DNA of 64,000 bases from Paenibacillus sp. DMB5 (lineage in GTDB: Bacteria > Bacillota > Bacilli > Paenibacillales > Paenibacillaceae): the NCBI RefSeq assembly GCF_001517085.1, contig NZ_LRAC01000130.1:28231-92230 (forward strand). The letters are read 5' to 3'. This document shows, piece after piece, positions 53,623-61,822 of the stretch (within the stretch, counting starts at the first letter, position 1; each line of letters begins with the position of its first letter). The notes below the pieces were generated by a model. It ran no database searches. It was not told the origin of the DNA and saw nothing but the letters and a program-made list of their open reading frames with translations. The translations under genes and the position numbers were made by a program.

Positions 53623-55083
53623 TTACATCAGCTTTTTAATATCATCCTTAATCTGCTCGGATTGCGGACCGAATACAATCTGTACCGCACCCTGGCCGAG
53701 CCGCATAACCCCTGAAGCTCCCAGCTGTTTCAGGGCTGCATCTTTTACCGCCTTGTCATCATTAACATTCAGCCGCAGCCGGGTAATACAGGCATCAATT
53801 GTACGAATGTTGGATGGTCCGCCGATATTCTCCAGGATCTTTGCTGCTCTGGATGATGACGATACAGTGCCTCTTCCGCTTCCGACAGCAACCTCCTGCA
53901 GATCATCTTCTAGATCATCTTCGCGTCCAGGTGTCTTGAGATTAAACTTCACGATAATGAAGCGGAACAGCACATAATAGAGCACGAAGAAGGCAAGCCC
54001 TACCGGAATCAGAATCCAGGCGTTAGTAGACTGCTTCATATTCACGAGGTAATCGATCAGACCGGCCGAGAAGCCGAAGCCGAGCTTAACGTCGAGCACA
54101 TACATCAGAAGTCCCGCGAGACCGGTCAGAAAGGCATGCACTACATACAATACCGGTGCAACGAACATGAATGAAAATTCAAGCGGCTCCGTAATCCCTG
54201 TCAGGAAGGACGCGATCGCCGAACCGATAAAGATGGAAGCAACTACCTTGCGTTTTTCAGGTTTGGCTGTATGAATGAAGGCTAATGCCGCACCCGGAAG
54301 GGCGAACATCATAATCGGGAAAAAGCCTGTCATGAACATTCCGGCGGTTTTGTCTCCGGCAAAGAAGCGGGTAAGGTCACCATGCACGATTTCACCGGCT
54401 GCATTGGTGAAGTCACCAATCTGGAACCAGGCAATTGTGTTAATGACATGATGCAGTCCGATAGGAATCAGCAGCCGGTTCGCCGTACCGAAGACGAATG
54501 CGCCAATTGCCCCCAGGCTGACTACCCAGTTCCCGAAATCACTGATTATATCCTGAACCGGGCTCCAGATCATTCCGATGAACACAGCAAGCACCATCGT
54601 GGAGGCCGCAGTGATGATCGGTACAAACCGCTTGCCGGCGAAGAAGCCGAGCCAGTCAGGCATTTTTACATTATGATATCTCTTGTACAGGAAGGCAGCC
54701 CAGGCACCGGCAAAAATCCCGCCCAGCACACCCATATTCAATACGACATCATCATTAATGAAGGAGAACTGCAAAGGCACAATTTCCAGCACATTTTTGA
54801 GCACCATATAGGCAATAAGTGCTGACAGTGCAGCAACGGCATCTCCGGCAAAGCCGATTGCCACCCCGATAGCGAAGATTAACGCCAGATTTCCGAAGAT
54901 CGCGCCGGCGCCTGCATTCAGGAAAGGCGCTACGTACTGGTTCAAAAACCCTCCGACCACACTGCCAAACGGCAAATCCTTTTCATAATCAATCAATCCG
55001 AACCCCTGCAGTATTGCTGCCGCCGGCATTGTGGCAACCGGAAGCATCAGAGACTTGCCTAACTTCTGTAGAAAAGCCAACAT
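53623..55083 (-). CDS. PTS glucose/N-acetylglucosamine EIIBC component
   Basis: A 486-residue phosphotransferase permease. EIIC spans about residues 1-370 (MLAFLQKLGKSLMLPVATMP, GLHHVINTIAWFQIGDFTNA, GITEPLEFSFMFVAPVLY with the conserved GITEP). EIIB follows from about 405 with the phosphocysteine in IRTIDACITRLRLNV. EIIA is a separate gene upstream. TGFFPIMMFALPGAALAFIH is typical of the GlcNAc subgroup (NagP/NagE), but glucose cannot be excluded. It is the last gene of the glcT-EIIA-EIIBC unit, 47 bases after EIIA. Confidence 0.9.
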   Translation of the reverse strand: MLAFLQKLGKSLMLPVATMPAAAILQGFGLIDYEKDLPFGSVVGGFLNQYVAPFLNAGAGAIFGNLALIFAIGVAIGFAGDAVAALSALIAYMVLKNVLEIVPLQFSFINDDVVLNMGVLGGIFAGAWAAFLYKRYHNVKMPDWLGFFAGKRFVPIITAASTMVLAVFIGMIWSPVQDIISDFGNWVVSLGAIGAFVFGTANRLLIPIGLHHVINTIAWFQIGDFTNAAGEIVHGDLTRFFAGDKTAGMFMTGFFPIMMFALPGAALAFIHTAKPEKRKVVASIFIGSAIASFLTGITEPLEFSFMFVAPVLYVVHAFLTGLAGLLMYVLDVKLGFGFSAGLIDYLVNMKQSTNAWILIPVGLAFFVLYYVLFRFIIVKFNLKTPGREDDLEDDLQEVAVGSGRGTVSSSSRAAKILENIGGPSNIRTIDACITRLRLNVNDDKAVKDAALKQLGASGVMRLGQGAVQIVFGPQSEQIKDDIKKLM

Positions 55084-55130
55084 AATACAATCATCCCCTT
55101 AGATCATAGTTGGTACTGCTCTATATGTCG

Positions 55131-55655
55131 TTACTGTGCTGCTACTTTCAAAATAAGGTCTTTCCCCGCTCTAACCTGTCCGTGCAGGCACTCTACTGCC
55201 GGCGGTGTCTCCTCCATGCTGGTGACAATCACCGGAGAAATCGTAGCAAGGCCGGCTGCACGGATTGCTTCAAGATCAAACTCGATTAATAATTGTCCGG
55301 CCTTTACATGGTCGCCTGTAGCAGTATGACTCTGAAAACCGCTGCCCTTAAGGCTGACCGTATCAATTCCGATATGTAGCAGCAGCTGCAGACCGGAAGC
55401 GTGTTCAATAATCAGCGCATGCCCTGATTTCACGATATGAGCAATTTTTCCGTCAAAAGGTGCATACAGCTTGCCTTCTGCAGGCTCAATCGCAATCCCT
55501 CTGCCCATATGTCCGCCTGCAAAGGTATCATCAGGTACCTGACTCAGCTCAACCGCCTGCCCGCTCAGCGGGGCATTAATTTCTATGAATTGCACAGTAC
55601 GCGGCTCTTCTTTTTTGGATCTCCATCTGGAAAACATCCGCACCACTCCTCTCAT
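55131..55655 (-). CDS. PTS EIIA component, glucose family (Crr-like)
   Basis: A 174-residue soluble EIIA-Glc domain. The phosphohistidine H94 lies in LQLLLHIGIDTVSLKGSGF and its partner His in GHALIIEHASGLQ. LYAPFDGKIAHIVKSG and DHVKAGQLLIEFDLEAI are further family motifs. It passes phosphate from HPr to the EIIBC encoded next. It lies 4 bases after the antiterminator gene. Confidence 0.92.
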   Translation of the reverse strand: MRGVVRMFSRWRSKKEEPRTVQFIEINAPLSGQAVELSQVPDDTFAGGHMGRGIAIEPAEGKLYAPFDGKIAHIVKSGHALIIEHASGLQLLLHIGIDTVSLKGSGFQSHTATGDHVKAGQLLIEFDLEAIRAAGLATISPVIVTSMEETPPAVECLHGQVRAGKDLILKVAAQ

Positions 55656-55659
55656 GTTG

Positions 55660-56526
55660 TTATTTATTTTTCTCTATAGTCTGGAACAGCCGGTGCAGGT
55701 GCATCGCCAGGAAGCATAGCTCCTCTTCAGGAACCTGTACCTCCAGCCTGCTCTGGATAACTTTCCCCAGCTTCTGCGCCAGCTTGTATTCCGTTTTGTA
55801 TTCTTTCTTAATATGCTTGACGAACGGATTGTCAATTAACGAGCCCTGCAGGATCCGTTCCAGCGAGAACCGCAGATGGATCATCAGCCTAACATGATTC
55901 ATACTGCCGTGTTCAAACGTGATTTTTTGTTCGGTCCTGATCTGCTCCAGCAGCTCATTGACCATATTCGATACCTTTACCAACTGTCCGACCGGTACAT
56001 TGCTGACCGCTGAATAGACATGATAAGTCAGGAAGCCGACTTCATCCTCCGGAATCTGTACATTGAACTCGGCACTGATTTTATCCGCTGCTTTGAAAGC
56101 GATCTCAAATTCCTTGGGGAACGTCATTTTGGTTTCCTGCAAGAAGGGATTGATGATATCCATACCGCTGCGCAGACGGTAGATGGTGAACTGGATATGG
56201 CTCGGGAGCGCCAAATAAATCTTGTCGTTTAACTTGCCGGGAAACTGACTGGTGATATCTCCGATAATCTCATCGGTAATCTTCATTACTTTCGGATCGA
56301 TATCTTCCAGCAAAATCTGATACTGGCTCCATTCCTCCCGGTCTTCCAGGCGGAACAGCTTCTCAATCCGCTGATCATTAACCTCAATCACACCGGTATC
56401 CTTGACTGCGAAACCGATGCCTTTGCCGATAATGACATATTCCTTGCCGTTCTTGCTTCCCTGTACCATAACAACATTGTTCCCGATTACCCGCTGCACT
56501 TGAAAGGTTTCGATTTCCCGCGACAA
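55660..56526 (-). CDS. Transcription antiterminator, BglG/GlcT family
   Basis: A 288-residue antiterminator. An RNA-binding CAT domain (about 1-60, FQVQRVIGNNVVMVQGSKNG then YVIIGKGIGFAVKDTG) is followed by PRD1 (about 70-170) with LPSHIQFTIYRL and TYHVYSAVSN, and PRD2 (about 175-288) with MIHLRFSLERIL and LAMHLHRLFQTI. The PRD histidines are phosphorylation targets of PTS components, so activity follows sugar uptake. The TTG start at 56526 follows AAGGAGGGAGAAC; the longer frame upstream runs through the leader terminator. A RAT/terminator leader lies just upstream, so the protein regulates its own operon with EIIA and EIIBC. Confidence 0.92.
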   Translation of the reverse strand: MSREIETFQVQRVIGNNVVMVQGSKNGKEYVIIGKGIGFAVKDTGVIEVNDQRIEKLFRLEDREEWSQYQILLEDIDPKVMKITDEIIGDITSQFPGKLNDKIYLALPSHIQFTIYRLRSGMDIINPFLQETKMTFPKEFEIAFKAADKISAEFNVQIPEDEVGFLTYHVYSAVSNVPVGQLVKVSNMVNELLEQIRTEQKITFEHGSMNHVRLMIHLRFSLERILQGSLIDNPFVKHIKKEYKTEYKLAQKLGKVIQSRLEVQVPEEELCFLAMHLHRLFQTIEKNK

Positions 56527-56564
56527 GTTCTCCCTCCTTCCCCTAATCTTCAGAAATTTGGCAA

Positions 56565-56613
56565 CAAAAAAAGCCAAGAACCGCCTCATATACAATGAAG
56601 ACAATCCTTGGCT
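56565..56613 (-). promoter_or_regulatory. RAT antiterminator overlapping a leader terminator
   Basis: On the minus strand the terminator arms AGCCAAG (56607-56613) and CTTGGCT (56572-56578) enclose a 28-base loop and are followed by TTTTTT. The alternative fold is an RNA antiterminator target: AAGGATTGT, a CTTCAT-tgtat-ATGAGG upper stem, and GGCGGTTCTT, matching the GGATTGT...GGC layout of sites bound by BglG/GlcT proteins. It lies about 40 bases before the antiterminator start codon. Confidence 0.85.
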
Positions 56614-56644
56614 CATGCCCTTAACAGGTAACACGCCGTTTGTT

Positions 56645-56695
56645 ATAAATGATCATTTATGAGCTTATCATAAATCATAGTCCATATTCCGTCAA
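56645..56695 (-). promoter_or_regulatory. SigA-type promoter with palindrome at the start site
   Basis: Minus strand TTGACG (56690-56695), a 17-base spacer, then TATGAT (56667-56672), a near-consensus promoter. The expected start is near 56660, directly at a perfect 16-bp palindrome ATAAATGATCATTTAT (56645-56660). The palindrome may bind a repressor in addition to the antitermination control downstream. Confidence 0.75.
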
Positions 56696-56712
56696 TGGTA
56701 ATTTTAGAAAAG

Positions 56713-59493
56713 TCAAGCCGGGCTGCCGGGCTGTACATCCCTGGGCTTAATCAGCCTGCACATCCGTGTGACAACATCCTGTATCAAAACAGGTTTGCTT
56801 ATGAAATCGGATGCTCCTGCTGCAAGGCATCTCTCCCGGTCTTCCTTCATGGTCCTGGCCGAGACCGCTATGATTGGAAGCTCCCTGAGCAGCAGCTCCT
56901 CACGGATAATGGACAGCGTATCATAGCCATCGAGGTTCGGCATCATAATATCCAGCAGGACCATATCGACCTCAGGCTGTTCCCTGACGATCTGCAGGCA
57001 TTCATAGCCGTTCTGTGCTGTCAGGATATTCATATCGTATGGAAGCAAGCCATTCTTAAGGGCATAAATATTACGCAGATCATCATCGACAATCAGCACC
57101 GTCCGGCCATGCAGCTTCTCATATTCTCTTTCAAATAACATGCTGTCATTCAGCACCTGCTCCTGTTCACGGGAACCGGCTGCATTCTCCTCACTCGCGG
57201 CTGCGGCGGGATACCATGCTCCAAGCGGTATTGGCACAATATCAGACTCCTCCTGAAGGTATGGAAGATACAGGGTAAATGTGCTGCCCTTCCCTTCCTC
57301 ACTCTGCAGAGTAATATATCCGCCAAGCAGCTTAGCCAACTGAAGGGATATGGATAAGCCCAGTCCCGTACCGCCGAATTTTCGTGCAGTAGTGCCGTCT
57401 GCCTGCCTGAATGCTTCAAAGATAAGCTCCCGGTTAGCTTCCGATATTCCGATCCCGCTGTCGGTAACCGCAAAGGCCAGCATCTCCACCGGAGCACTGT
57501 CCGGTTCATCAGGCCGGTATTCGGTACAGCTGATTTCTACCCTGACAAACCCCTGCTCTGTGAATTTGAAGGCGTTGGATAGCAAATTGCGCAGAATCTG
57601 ATGCATGCGCATTTCATCCGTAAAGAACAGATCGGGCACATTGTCGTCCAGGTGCACCGCAAACTCCAGCTGATGCTGGGCAGCCGTTTTTTCAAAATAA
57701 CCGGTAAGGAGTGCTGGCAATTCGGTGAGATTAACGGCATCCATTTCGACCATCATTTTACCTGCCTCCACTTTGGAGAGGTCAAGAATATCGTTGATCA
57801 TGGCCAGCAGATCACTGCCGGAGGAATGGATAACCGAAGCATACTCCAGTTCCTCTTCCGTTAAAGAATTATTGCGGTTCTCCACGAGCAGCTGGGAGAG
57901 GATCAGCATACTGTTAAGCGGCGTGCGAAGCTCGTGGGACATATTGGCCAGAAATTCACTTTTGTAACGCGAACTGAGCTCCAGCTGCTTGGTGTATTTT
58001 TCCAGCTCAACGGCAGCATTCTCGGCTACAGATTTCTGGTTTTCCAGCTCTCTGTTGAGATCCATCAGTTCACTGGTGTGATTCTGCAATTCTTCCGTCT
58101 GCACCTGAAGCTCCTCAGACTGCACCTGCAGCTCCTCGGACTGCACTTGCAGCTCCTCATTCATACTCTGGGAATCCTGATATAGTGACTGGATTTCCAT
58201 TCGGGTCATAACGGAATTCAGCGATACACCCAGGGCACTCAGCAGCTCATACAACAGCTCCACATGATGGGAAGCCCATTTGGTTAAGGAAGCGAACTCA
58301 ACCACAGCAAGAGTCTTATTCTCAAAAACAACCGGAGCAATTACTGCAAACCTTGGTGCAATCCGGCCCAGCCCGGAGTTTATGCTGATATAATCCTCAG
58401 GAAGATCCCCAATGAACATAACCTTCCTGTCTACAGCGCACTGTCCTATAAGTCCTTCACCGGCCTGAATCTGCGCAGCTCCGTAAGGGATGTCAGCATC
58501 TGCCCTTCCCGCATAGGAGTACATCCGTTTGTAAACGGCCCTCTTGTTATCTTTCTCATTATTCAGGACATAAATGGCCCCGTACTGAATCTCAAAGGTC
58601 GTTGCCAGTTTATTGACAAAAGTTCTGCTCATAACGGAAAGGTCCGTTGTTTCCTGCAGAATGATAGAGGTTGAAGCGATCTGCTCCGTACACCATTGGT
58701 CAACCTGTACTTTGTCGAGCAGCCTGTTCGTAGCTTCGCCAAGGTCATATACTTCATCCATAGTTTTGACTTTGAGCCTCTCGGACATATTGCCTCCGTC
58801 AGCGATGCTGTTGATAGCCTGAATGACATGCTGCAGCGGCTTCACGATACTCACAGAGAGCAAGTAGGTAATAAGTAAGGCCAGCAGTGCCACAAGTGCC
58901 CATAAAATATACATTGTGGTAATCAGCTTGTGGTTGCTGTCTTTAAGCATATCAATCCGCTCATTGGTCAGCTTGCGCTCATTATCACGAAAATAATCCG
59001 ATTGGATGCGGATAGAGTCAATCACCGACTTGCCGGAATCATTCTGAAAATACTCTGCAACTTCATCATCCCGGCCAAGCTGCTTCAGATGTACCACATA
59101 CTGCCCGGCTTCCTGGATCCATTTTTCAATATCGCGTTTAATGTTTTCGAGGTTGTCTATCTGGTTCGGGTTATCGGTTATAAGAGCTTTAAGCCTTGCA
59201 TAATTTACAGTCCATTGTGACAGCCCGCTGTTAAAAGGCTCCAGATAGCTGGAGTTCCCTGTGAGTGCAAAGCCCCTTTGTCCCGTTTCCATATCCAGTA
59301 CATTTTTTTCAATCCGGTATGTAAGCTCGTGTACTTCAATATCATGGTCACTTAAATAAACGGTCTCCTGCTCCAGATCGGTAATCCGGCTGGAAACAAT
59401 CACAAGGAACAGACCCAGCATAACAAGAATCACAGTATAACCGAGGGCTATTTTACCGCGGATATTTAAACTCCTAGTCTGCTTGGTAAGCAA
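56713..59493 (-). CDS. Hybrid sensor histidine kinase (CHASE3-HAMP-GAF-HisKA-HATPase-REC)
   Basis: A 926-residue membrane kinase. One helix near 15-35, an extracellular CHASE3-like domain (ELTYRIEKNVLDMETGQRG) to about 190, a second helix (195-215), HAMP (SIVKPLQHVIQAINSIADG), GAF (about 285-440), a coiled coil with tandem EELQVQSEELQVQ heptads (about 460-490), HisKA with H520 in SHELRTPLNSM, HATPase N and G boxes (LLSNAFKF; GGTGLGLSI), and a C-terminal REC with D848 in LLDIMMPNLDGYD. No partner regulator gene is adjacent, so phosphate probably passes elsewhere. The TTG start at 59493 follows GGAGG; ATG 59508 overlaps that site. No terminator seen downstream. Confidence 0.88.
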   Translation of the reverse strand: MLTKQTRSLNIRGKIALGYTVILVMLGLFLVIVSSRITDLEQETVYLSDHDIEVHELTYRIEKNVLDMETGQRGFALTGNSSYLEPFNSGLSQWTVNYARLKALITDNPNQIDNLENIKRDIEKWIQEAGQYVVHLKQLGRDDEVAEYFQNDSGKSVIDSIRIQSDYFRDNERKLTNERIDMLKDSNHKLITTMYILWALVALLALLITYLLSVSIVKPLQHVIQAINSIADGGNMSERLKVKTMDEVYDLGEATNRLLDKVQVDQWCTEQIASTSIILQETTDLSVMSRTFVNKLATTFEIQYGAIYVLNNEKDNKRAVYKRMYSYAGRADADIPYGAAQIQAGEGLIGQCAVDRKVMFIGDLPEDYISINSGLGRIAPRFAVIAPVVFENKTLAVVEFASLTKWASHHVELLYELLSALGVSLNSVMTRMEIQSLYQDSQSMNEELQVQSEELQVQSEELQVQTEELQNHTSELMDLNRELENQKSVAENAAVELEKYTKQLELSSRYKSEFLANMSHELRTPLNSMLILSQLLVENRNNSLTEEELEYASVIHSSGSDLLAMINDILDLSKVEAGKMMVEMDAVNLTELPALLTGYFEKTAAQHQLEFAVHLDDNVPDLFFTDEMRMHQILRNLLSNAFKFTEQGFVRVEISCTEYRPDEPDSAPVEMLAFAVTDSGIGISEANRELIFEAFRQADGTTARKFGGTGLGLSISLQLAKLLGGYITLQSEEGKGSTFTLYLPYLQEESDIVPIPLGAWYPAAAASEENAAGSREQEQVLNDSMLFEREYEKLHGRTVLIVDDDLRNIYALKNGLLPYDMNILTAQNGYECLQIVREQPEVDMVLLDIMMPNLDGYDTLSIIREELLLRELPIIAVSARTMKEDRERCLAAGASDFISKPVLIQDVVTRMCRLIKPRDVQPGSPA

Positions 59494-59620
59494 GAGTTCA
59501 ACCTCCATCTGGCAGGATATAAATCTCTCTACCTAATAGTATAAGCCGAAGCAGCGTCAAACAAGCTAACGCCTGCTGACGCCGGTATTTCATGTAAGGA
59601 TGGTATGTGAAAACACGCGG

Positions 59621-60004
59621 CTACAAGTATTTCTCTGTACGGGGGAGCTTGTCCTTTAACAGGCGGAGGTTGCCCTCAAGTCTGGCCACAATATCTTCGA
59701 GATCCTGCGGATCAATTCCCCGGATGACAGGCGGCGTTGCTGCTGCAGCCTTGCTCTGCTCCTTCAATTCACGCAGCTCCAGCTGCTGCTCCTGCCATTT
59801 ATCCATCAAATCAGCGATGGTTGCATAAAACCGTTCGTAGTCCTTGATCACACTATCTAAAAAAGTGTCCACCTCTTCAGCATCGTAACCGCGCAGCTTC
59901 ATGCTGAATTCCTTTTCATGTATGGTGAGTGCATCGAGCGTAATACCTAGCTGGCTGAACAGCTTTCTTTGTTTGTCCAGTCTGCGTTTCATATGTTCGT
60001 CCAT
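59621..60004 (-). CDS. DivIVA domain-containing protein
   Basis: A 127-residue protein. The N-terminal helix segment RRLDKQRKLFSQLGITLDAL is followed by TIHEKEFSMKLRGYDAEEVD TFLDSVIKDYERF, the DivIVA membrane-binding and coiled-coil motif. A second coiled coil runs about 65-95 (QEQQLELRELKEQSK). It is shorter than DivIVA itself and lacks the long C-terminal coil, closer to GpsB-sized proteins. Such proteins mark curved membrane and steer cell-wall synthesis. ATG 60004 is 7 bases after GGAGGT; an earlier in-frame start is unlikely. Confidence 0.8.
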   Translation of the reverse strand: MDEHMKRRLDKQRKLFSQLGITLDALTIHEKEFSMKLRGYDAEEVDTFLDSVIKDYERFYATIADLMDKWQEQQLELRELKEQSKAAAATPPVIRGIDPQDLEDIVARLEGNLRLLKDKLPRTEKYL

Positions 60005-60191
60005 TGCTGTGACCTCCATGCTTTGTCTATGTTCTTTTAGCAGTATTATTATATCAGGCTGAAAGCGGTATGAAAATATCACTAAAGTTGCAGTTTCTGC
60101 TCTATTTCTCCAGCTGATTGCCTCTCCGGTGAATAGGGTAAGGAAGATTACACAATAACACTACTCTAAACGCCGAAAGGAAGATGGGACC

Positions 60192-60755
60192 ATGAGTCAC
60201 TTAACAGATCAGCAGCTTGCCGCACTCAAGAATGCGCTGGATGAGCGCAGACAGGAGCTGGAGCAGCATTTCAAAGATAATGATGAAGAAAACAGCCTGC
60301 TCGGCGACTCGCTCCGGGTATCAACCGGAGAATTGTCAACTGTAGACAATCATCCTGCGGATGCAGGCACCGAAACCTTTGAACGAAGCCGTGATCTCGG
60401 CATTAATAATGCGCTCAGAGATGAGCTGGAAGATATCGAAGCTGCCCTGCAGCGCATGGAAGAAGGCACATACGGAATCTGTGTCATCAGTAAAGAGGAA
60501 ATCCCGTTTGAACGCCTTGAGGCCATTCCTTATACACCTTATGCAGTAGAGCATGTGCCTGGCCGGGAATCTGCGGACGAACGCCCTGTTGAAGAACAGG
60601 TGATGACCCCGCCTCCTTCCGGAGCAGGCCAGAGCCGCCAGGAGCATAGCGGCAGATTCGATGATGCCGACGCCTGGGATTCTGTAGAGGATTACGGGAG
60701 CGCAAGCTCACCAGTACCGCTTCCCGGCCATGATTCGGATGATCAGGATTCCTGA
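60192..60755 (+). CDS. DksA/TraR family protein, YteA-like, with degenerate zinc finger
   Basis: A 187-residue YteA-type protein. HLTDQQLAALKNALDERRQE and GELSTVDNHPADAGTETFER are the coiled-coil and family core. The zinc finger region reads EEGTYGICVISKEEIPFERL then EAIPYTPYAVEH: where YteA has YGICEVCG and TTC, only one of the four Cys remains. Zinc binding is therefore unlikely. A C-terminal 45-residue acidic and Ser-rich tail follows. In B. subtilis YteA is a sporulation-expressed protein. AGGAAGATGGGACC precedes the ATG. It ends 2 bases before the stop of the convergent RTP gene. Confidence 0.85.
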   Translation: MSHLTDQQLAALKNALDERRQELEQHFKDNDEENSLLGDSLRVSTGELSTVDNHPADAGTETFERSRDLGINNALRDELEDIEAALQRMEEGTYGICVISKEEIPFERLEAIPYTPYAVEHVPGRESADERPVEEQVMTPPPSGAGQSRQEHSGRFDDADAWDSVEDYGSASSPVPLPGHDSDDQDS

Positions 60756-60757
60756 AG

Positions 60758-61117
60758 TTAATAATTATCTGAGACTGCTTTGTTAAGGATACCCAGGCAG
60801 CGGTCCAGATCTGTTTTTACCTGTTTCTTGTACAGCCGGGCTTTCTCCTCCCCGTCAGCCGTGAAATGATAAAGGACGATTTCCTGAAAATCGACCTTGG
60901 GATCATTCCCCTTCAGCTGCTTGGTGCGGTACAGTATTCCTTGCTGCACCAGCTCGTGCAGGGCGCGGTATACCTCACTCTGGGGAGGCGAATAGCCATA
61001 GGCTTTGAAATCCCTCCGCAAATCCTCCAGCATCTGATAACCGTATCCCTTATGCTGCTCAACCATCGTAATCAGATACACCTTGATAAATGCCCGCTGG
61101 GCAATCATAAAAGCCAT
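60758..61117 (-). CDS. rtp: Replication terminator protein (RTP) homologue
   Basis: A 119-residue winged-helix protein; B. subtilis RTP is 122. Aligned by eye: IAQRAFIKVYLITMVEQH with KQRAFLKLYMITMTEQE, SEVYRALHELVQQGIL with TEVYRSLHELLDDGIL, FQEIVLYHF with LQEVVLYQF, and ARLYKKQVKTDLDRC with AKLYKKQLKVELDRC, ending KAVSDNY for KALSDNF. RTP dimers bind Ter DNA and stop replication forks arriving from one side. ATG 61117 sits 6 bases after AGGAGG; a longer frame upstream lacks support. In B. subtilis the Ter sites lie next to rtp; a repeat-rich region with partial Ter matches lies upstream here too. Confidence 0.88.
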   Translation of the reverse strand: MAFMIAQRAFIKVYLITMVEQHKGYGYQMLEDLRRDFKAYGYSPPQSEVYRALHELVQQGILYRTKQLKGNDPKVDFQEIVLYHFTADGEEKARLYKKQVKTDLDRCLGILNKAVSDNY

Positions 61118-61348
61118 GTTATCCCTCCTGTTCATCTTCCGCCAGCCGATAACCGTCAGCGGAAAATATTAACTCTAGTATATCGCCTATTTATCTAATT
61201 TCATAATTTGAAAGAATCAATGTGCCGGGTGGAGTGACAAGGTAATAAATGCGGCATTTACACCCACTCAAGAATGTGTGATATACCATTTGGGTGATAC
61301 GGGTTCACTTTTTCTGTGTCTATTTGTTTCTAAGGTGAGGTGAAAGAA

Positions 61349-61465
61349 TTGGATAAGTTCGCAGGTGTGAGGTTTAGTTTTTTTGATCTTACTATTTTGA
61401 ATTTTTCATATGTTGTAATATTGACAATAATAATAAAAATGTATAGGTTTATACCTTTAAAATAG
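61349..61465 (+). CDS. Doubtful 38-codon small open frame
   Basis: TAAGGTGAGGTGA lies 7 bases before a TTG start. The product, MDKFAGVRFSFFDLTILNFS followed by YVVILTIIIKMYRF, would be a small hydrophobic peptide. The ribosome site is fair, but the frame overlaps the 17-bp direct repeat and could be chance. Confidence 0.2.
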   Translation: MDKFAGVRFSFFDLTILNFSYVVILTIIIKMYRFIPLK

Positions 61466-61613
61466 CATAGCGTTATACTCTTTAATCCGAGATCCATCAT
61501 TTAATTAGCAAAATCCCTCAATATGATTCTTTTGACAGCTTCTTTCCCTTTTAGCACCTAAATCTGGTTGGAATCTTATGTCGTTTGATTTTCTCCTTCC
61601 TAATGACTGTTTT

Positions 61614-61694
61614 GTGTACCTAGTACGCATAGTGTGACTAGTATGATTAGTATGATTAGTGTGACTAATGAGACTAATCATACTAGTGTGAATT
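61614..61694. repeat. Nine-unit 9-bp degenerate tandem array with 15-bp inverted repeat
   Basis: Units in order: GTGTACCTA, GTACGCATA, GTGTGACTA, GTATGATTA, GTATGATTA, GTGTGACTA, ATGAGACTA, ATCATACTA, GTGTGAATT. The core is GTRTGAYTA. Inside it ACTAGTATGATTAGT (61637-61651) is repeated as its exact complement ACTAATCATACTAGT (61673-61687) with 21 bases between. The 9-bp phase does not follow the helical turn. Confidence 0.85.
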
Positions 61695-61698
61695 TTTC
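61622..61698. promoter_or_regulatory. Candidate Ter-like RTP-binding sites, two orientations
   Basis: The B. subtilis Ter consensus as I recall it is KMACTAANWNNW joined to CTATGTACYAAATNTTC. Plus strand 61673-61698 (ACTAATCATACTA then GTGTGAATTTTTC) matches most defined positions if one gap is allowed. Minus strand 61643-61622 gives ACTAGTCACACTATGCGTAC, matching ACTA, CTATG and GTAC with two extra bases. The pairs face opposite ways as in B. subtilis TerI and TerII. Unproven. Confidence 0.45.
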
Positions 61699-61782
61699 AT
61701 ATGTTTAAATTGTAGAAGTTAGAATATATAATTTCCCTGCCGGTTTATCTTTTGAGCGGGGCATCGGGAATTTCTGAAAATA

Positions 61783-61822
61783 AAAAGACTGCACTCCCGG
61801 ATAAAATCCGAAAGATGCAGTC
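61783..61822 (-). terminator. Terminator after the YflT-like gene
   Basis: Minus strand GACTGCA (61816-61822) and TGCAGTC (61788-61794) form the outer stem, with an inner CGGAT-ttt-ATCCG hairpin, followed by TTTTTATTTT. It lies 71 bases past the stop codon. Confidence 0.85.

Larger units (their letters stand above)
61398..61705. repeat. 17-bp direct repeat pair
   Basis: TGAATTTTTCATATGTT occurs at 61398-61414 and 61689-61705, both on the plus strand and both after a CTA word. In the second copy it follows the ACTAATCATACTA part of the inverted repeat. Confidence 0.8.

Noticed and set aside
61349..61465. Small hydrophobic peptide as a toxin or regulator
   Set aside because: Only the ribosome site supports it; kept as a low-confidence feature without a functional claim.
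61614..61694. 9-bp array considered as a CRISPR array
   Set aside because: Units are 9 bp with no spacers, far from CRISPR repeat and spacer lengths, and no cas genes are near.
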